Shown: positions 4,678 through 6,198 of the stretch, piece by piece
Position numbering within the stretch: the first letter of the stretch is position 1
How the letters are laid out: every line of letters begins with the position of its first letter
Origin: Candidatus Zixiibacteriota bacterium
GTDB taxonomy: Bacteria > Zixibacteria > MSB-5A5 > JAABVY01 > JAHJOQ01
Direction: 5' to 3'
DNA: 6,198 nt
Assembly: GCA_024275215.1 (NCBI GenBank)
Contig: JAJRZO010000392.1
Location: 1 to 6,198, forward strand
Made by a program: the position numbers and the translations under genes
The notes under the pieces: generated by a model
Database searches by the model: none
The model's input: only the letters and a program-made list of their open reading frames with translations
What the model was told of the DNA's origin: nothing

Positions 4678-6198
4678 ATGAGCATTAAATCCCTGTTAGT
4701 GAAACAGATGATAACTGCATTTGCGGTTCTGTTAGTTGCATCGCGACTTTCAGCGCAGCAGTATACGATACCGGATGGCCATTCGGGTATTGAATACAGT
4801 GATGATGGGAAAATGGTTTTCATTCTCAATGGTGACACCTTGATGCTCACTGAACCTGACTTGAAATATACACTGGACAAATTGAGAACCATGCCATCAG
4901 GTACGGATAACGGTCTGGCGTTCGATTTCGGTATACTCGATTTTGATGGGACTATATATTACGGTTTAATCAACCCGCCATCGGTCCAGAAGTACGCATA
5001 TCCCGTATTCAAACGTTCCGCGAAGATCGACAGCGGGAGGGCTTCGATCAACATTGCAGACAAACTTTCCGGAAGGTATGATTTCACCGACTGGGAAAAC
5101 ACCGGCGAAGTTCGTCTTGGTTATAGAATCGCCGATTCCGACGGCAATCTACTTTACGACGGGAAGCTGATTCTTTCAGGGACAGGGCCATTTGAGGTCG
5201 ATACATCGATTATCGAGGGACCGTTTATCAACATGGTGACGAGTAAAAGCGCTGTCGTATCATTCGAGACGAACTTCAAGACTATCGCTGCTGTCGAAAT
5301 CGATGGCAGGAGTTTCCCAGATCAACAGCCTGGTTTACATCATGAAATAGCAGTGACAGGACTCAGCCCTGACAGCACATATAAATACACAGTCAAGTAT
5401 GGCAGTCACAGTGATTCATATACATTCAGAACCGCACCGAAGCCGGGCACACATTCACCATTTATGTTTGCATACGCAAGTGACAGCAGGAGCGGTATTG
5501 GCGGTGGAGAAAGAGATTTATCGGGAGTTAATAGTTATGTTATGAAAAGAATAGCAGCACTCTGCAGGAATCGAGGCGCACGTTTTCTCCAGTTCACAGG
5601 TGACCTGGTCGATGGCTATGCCATCAGTGTCGGCGAAATCGAACTCGAGTATGCAAACTGGAAGAGAACTATCGAACCATTCGCAGCGTATATGCCGATT
5701 ATTGTAAATCCCGGCAATCATGAAAATGTCCTGCACTATTTCACCGATGGAGAGAATGGTGTCGGTATCGATAAGTTCCCATTCGAGAGCCAGTCATCGG
5801 AAGTTGTTTTTGCAAAGAATTTTGTCAACCATCACAATGGGCCATTGAGCGAGGATGGCTCGCGTTATGATCCTGATCCGTCAAAGATCGATTTCCCTCC
5901 GTACGATGAAACGGCGTTCTATTACATTTACGACAATGTCGCGATTATAACTTTGAATTCAAACTACTGGTATTCGTATTCTATCGAACGAGTGACCAAT
6001 ATCGGCGGCAATCTGCATGGTTATATCATGGACAACCAGCTCGAATGGTTGAAGAATACTTTGCAGACTCTTGAGTCTGACGACAATGTCGATCATATAT
6101 TCGTCACGCTACATACTCCGATATTTCCAAATGGCGGGCATGTCGGCGATGATATGTGGTACAATGGGAATAACATACCGAGACCGACAATCGCAGGA
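4678..6198 (+). CDS. Secreted metallophosphoesterase, purple acid phosphatase-like (3' end missing)
   Basis: Open for 507 codons to the window edge. The ATG at 4678 follows GGAG (4667-4670) at 7 nt. Residues 1-26 are a Sec signal peptide ending LSA before QQ. Residues about 27-180 are a beta-rich segment I do not recognise. Residues about 187-258 look like the fibronectin-III-like domain that precedes the catalytic domain in purple acid phosphatases (ending GLSPDSTYKYTVKYG and FRTAP). The calcineurin-like phosphoesterase domain starts near 262, with metal-site motifs ASDSRSG (D269), GDLVDG (D309, D312), PGNHE (N347, H348) and TLHTPIF (H479). The final GHxH-type motif should lie beyond position 6198. 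In motif one the usual D-x-H is D-S-R. It probably hydrolyses phosphate mono- or diesters outside the cytoplasm; the substrate is unknown. The gene is divergent from the selenoprotein gene. Confidence 0.85.
   Translation, partial: MSIKSLLVKQMITAFAVLLVASRLSAQQYTIPDGHSGIEYSDDGKMVFILNGDTLMLTEPDLKYTLDKLRTMPSGTDNGLAFDFGILDFDGTIYYGLINPPSVQKYAYPVFKRSAKIDSGRASINIADKLSGRYDFTDWENTGEVRLGYRIADSDGNLLYDGKLILSGTGPFEVDTSIIEGPFINMVTSKSAVVSFETNFKTIAAVEIDGRSFPDQQPGLHHEIAVTGLSPDSTYKYTVKYGSHSDSYTFRTAPKPGTHSPFMFAYASDSRSGIGGGERDLSGVNSYVMKRIAALCRNRGARFLQFTGDLVDGYAISVGEIELEYANWKRTIEPFAAYMPIIVNPGNHENVLHYFTDGENGVGIDKFPFESQSSEVVFAKNFVNHHNGPLSEDGSRYDPDPSKIDFPPYDETAFYYIYDNVAIITLNSNYWYSYSIERVTNIGGNLHGYIMDNQLEWLKNTLQTLESDDNVDHIFVTLHTPIFPNGGHVGDDMWYNGNNIPRPTIAG

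Noticed and set aside
4545..4892. Minus-strand 115-residue open frame
   Set aside because: It is antisense to the start of the phosphoesterase gene, has no recognisable motifs, and the plus strand carries a clear signal peptide and ribosome binding site.

Overview
The window reads as a bacterial chromosome of moderate GC from a Gram-negative lineage. An outer-membrane beta-barrel protein of DUF3078 type ends in a C-terminal phenylalanine, three proteins carry Sec-type signal peptides, and most genes have GGAGG-like ribosome binding sites. The DUF3078-like barrel, a secreted purple-acid-phosphatase-like enzyme and a possible cohesin-like secreted protein together suggest the FCB group (Bacteroidota, Zixibacteria, KSB1 and relatives). 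That placement is inference; there is no rRNA or other marker in the window.

Layout from left to right. Positions 1-173 (minus) hold the first 57 codons of a secreted protein, possibly with a cohesin-like domain. It is driven by a good sigma70-type promoter at 325-352 and has a structured leader of about 145 nt. Positions 425-2823 (minus) hold a two-gene ABC exporter operon, ATPase first and then a polytopic permease 8 nt downstream. Divergent from it, 3003-3908 (plus) encodes the DUF3078-like barrel. The two transcription units appear to start from overlapping back-to-back promoters that share a -35 region, and the barrel mRNA leader can form a compact pseudoknot or two alternative hairpins. 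A strong hairpin terminator at 3990-4022 separates the barrel gene from the convergent gene that follows.

The most notable item is at 4043-4384 (minus). The reading frame runs through one in-frame TGA (4280-4282). It encodes a 113-residue HesB/IscA-like selenoprotein with Sec at position 35, in a GAGUSGP motif, and a C-terminal CxxCxC. A bacterial-SECIS-like hairpin sits 19 nt after the UGA, with a G at the second loop position. A normal gene caller would shorten this gene to start after the TGA and lose the Sec residue. Its presence implies that the host decodes UGA as selenocysteine; the Sec machinery itself is not in this window.

Positions 4678-6198 (plus) hold a secreted calcineurin-like metallophosphoesterase with an N-terminal signal peptide and a fibronectin-III-like domain. 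It is cut off by the window edge before its last metal-binding motif. Apart from the ABC operon the genes are single transcription units facing different ways, so no joint pathway is evident beyond cell-envelope and secreted functions plus one Fe-S or redox-type selenoprotein.
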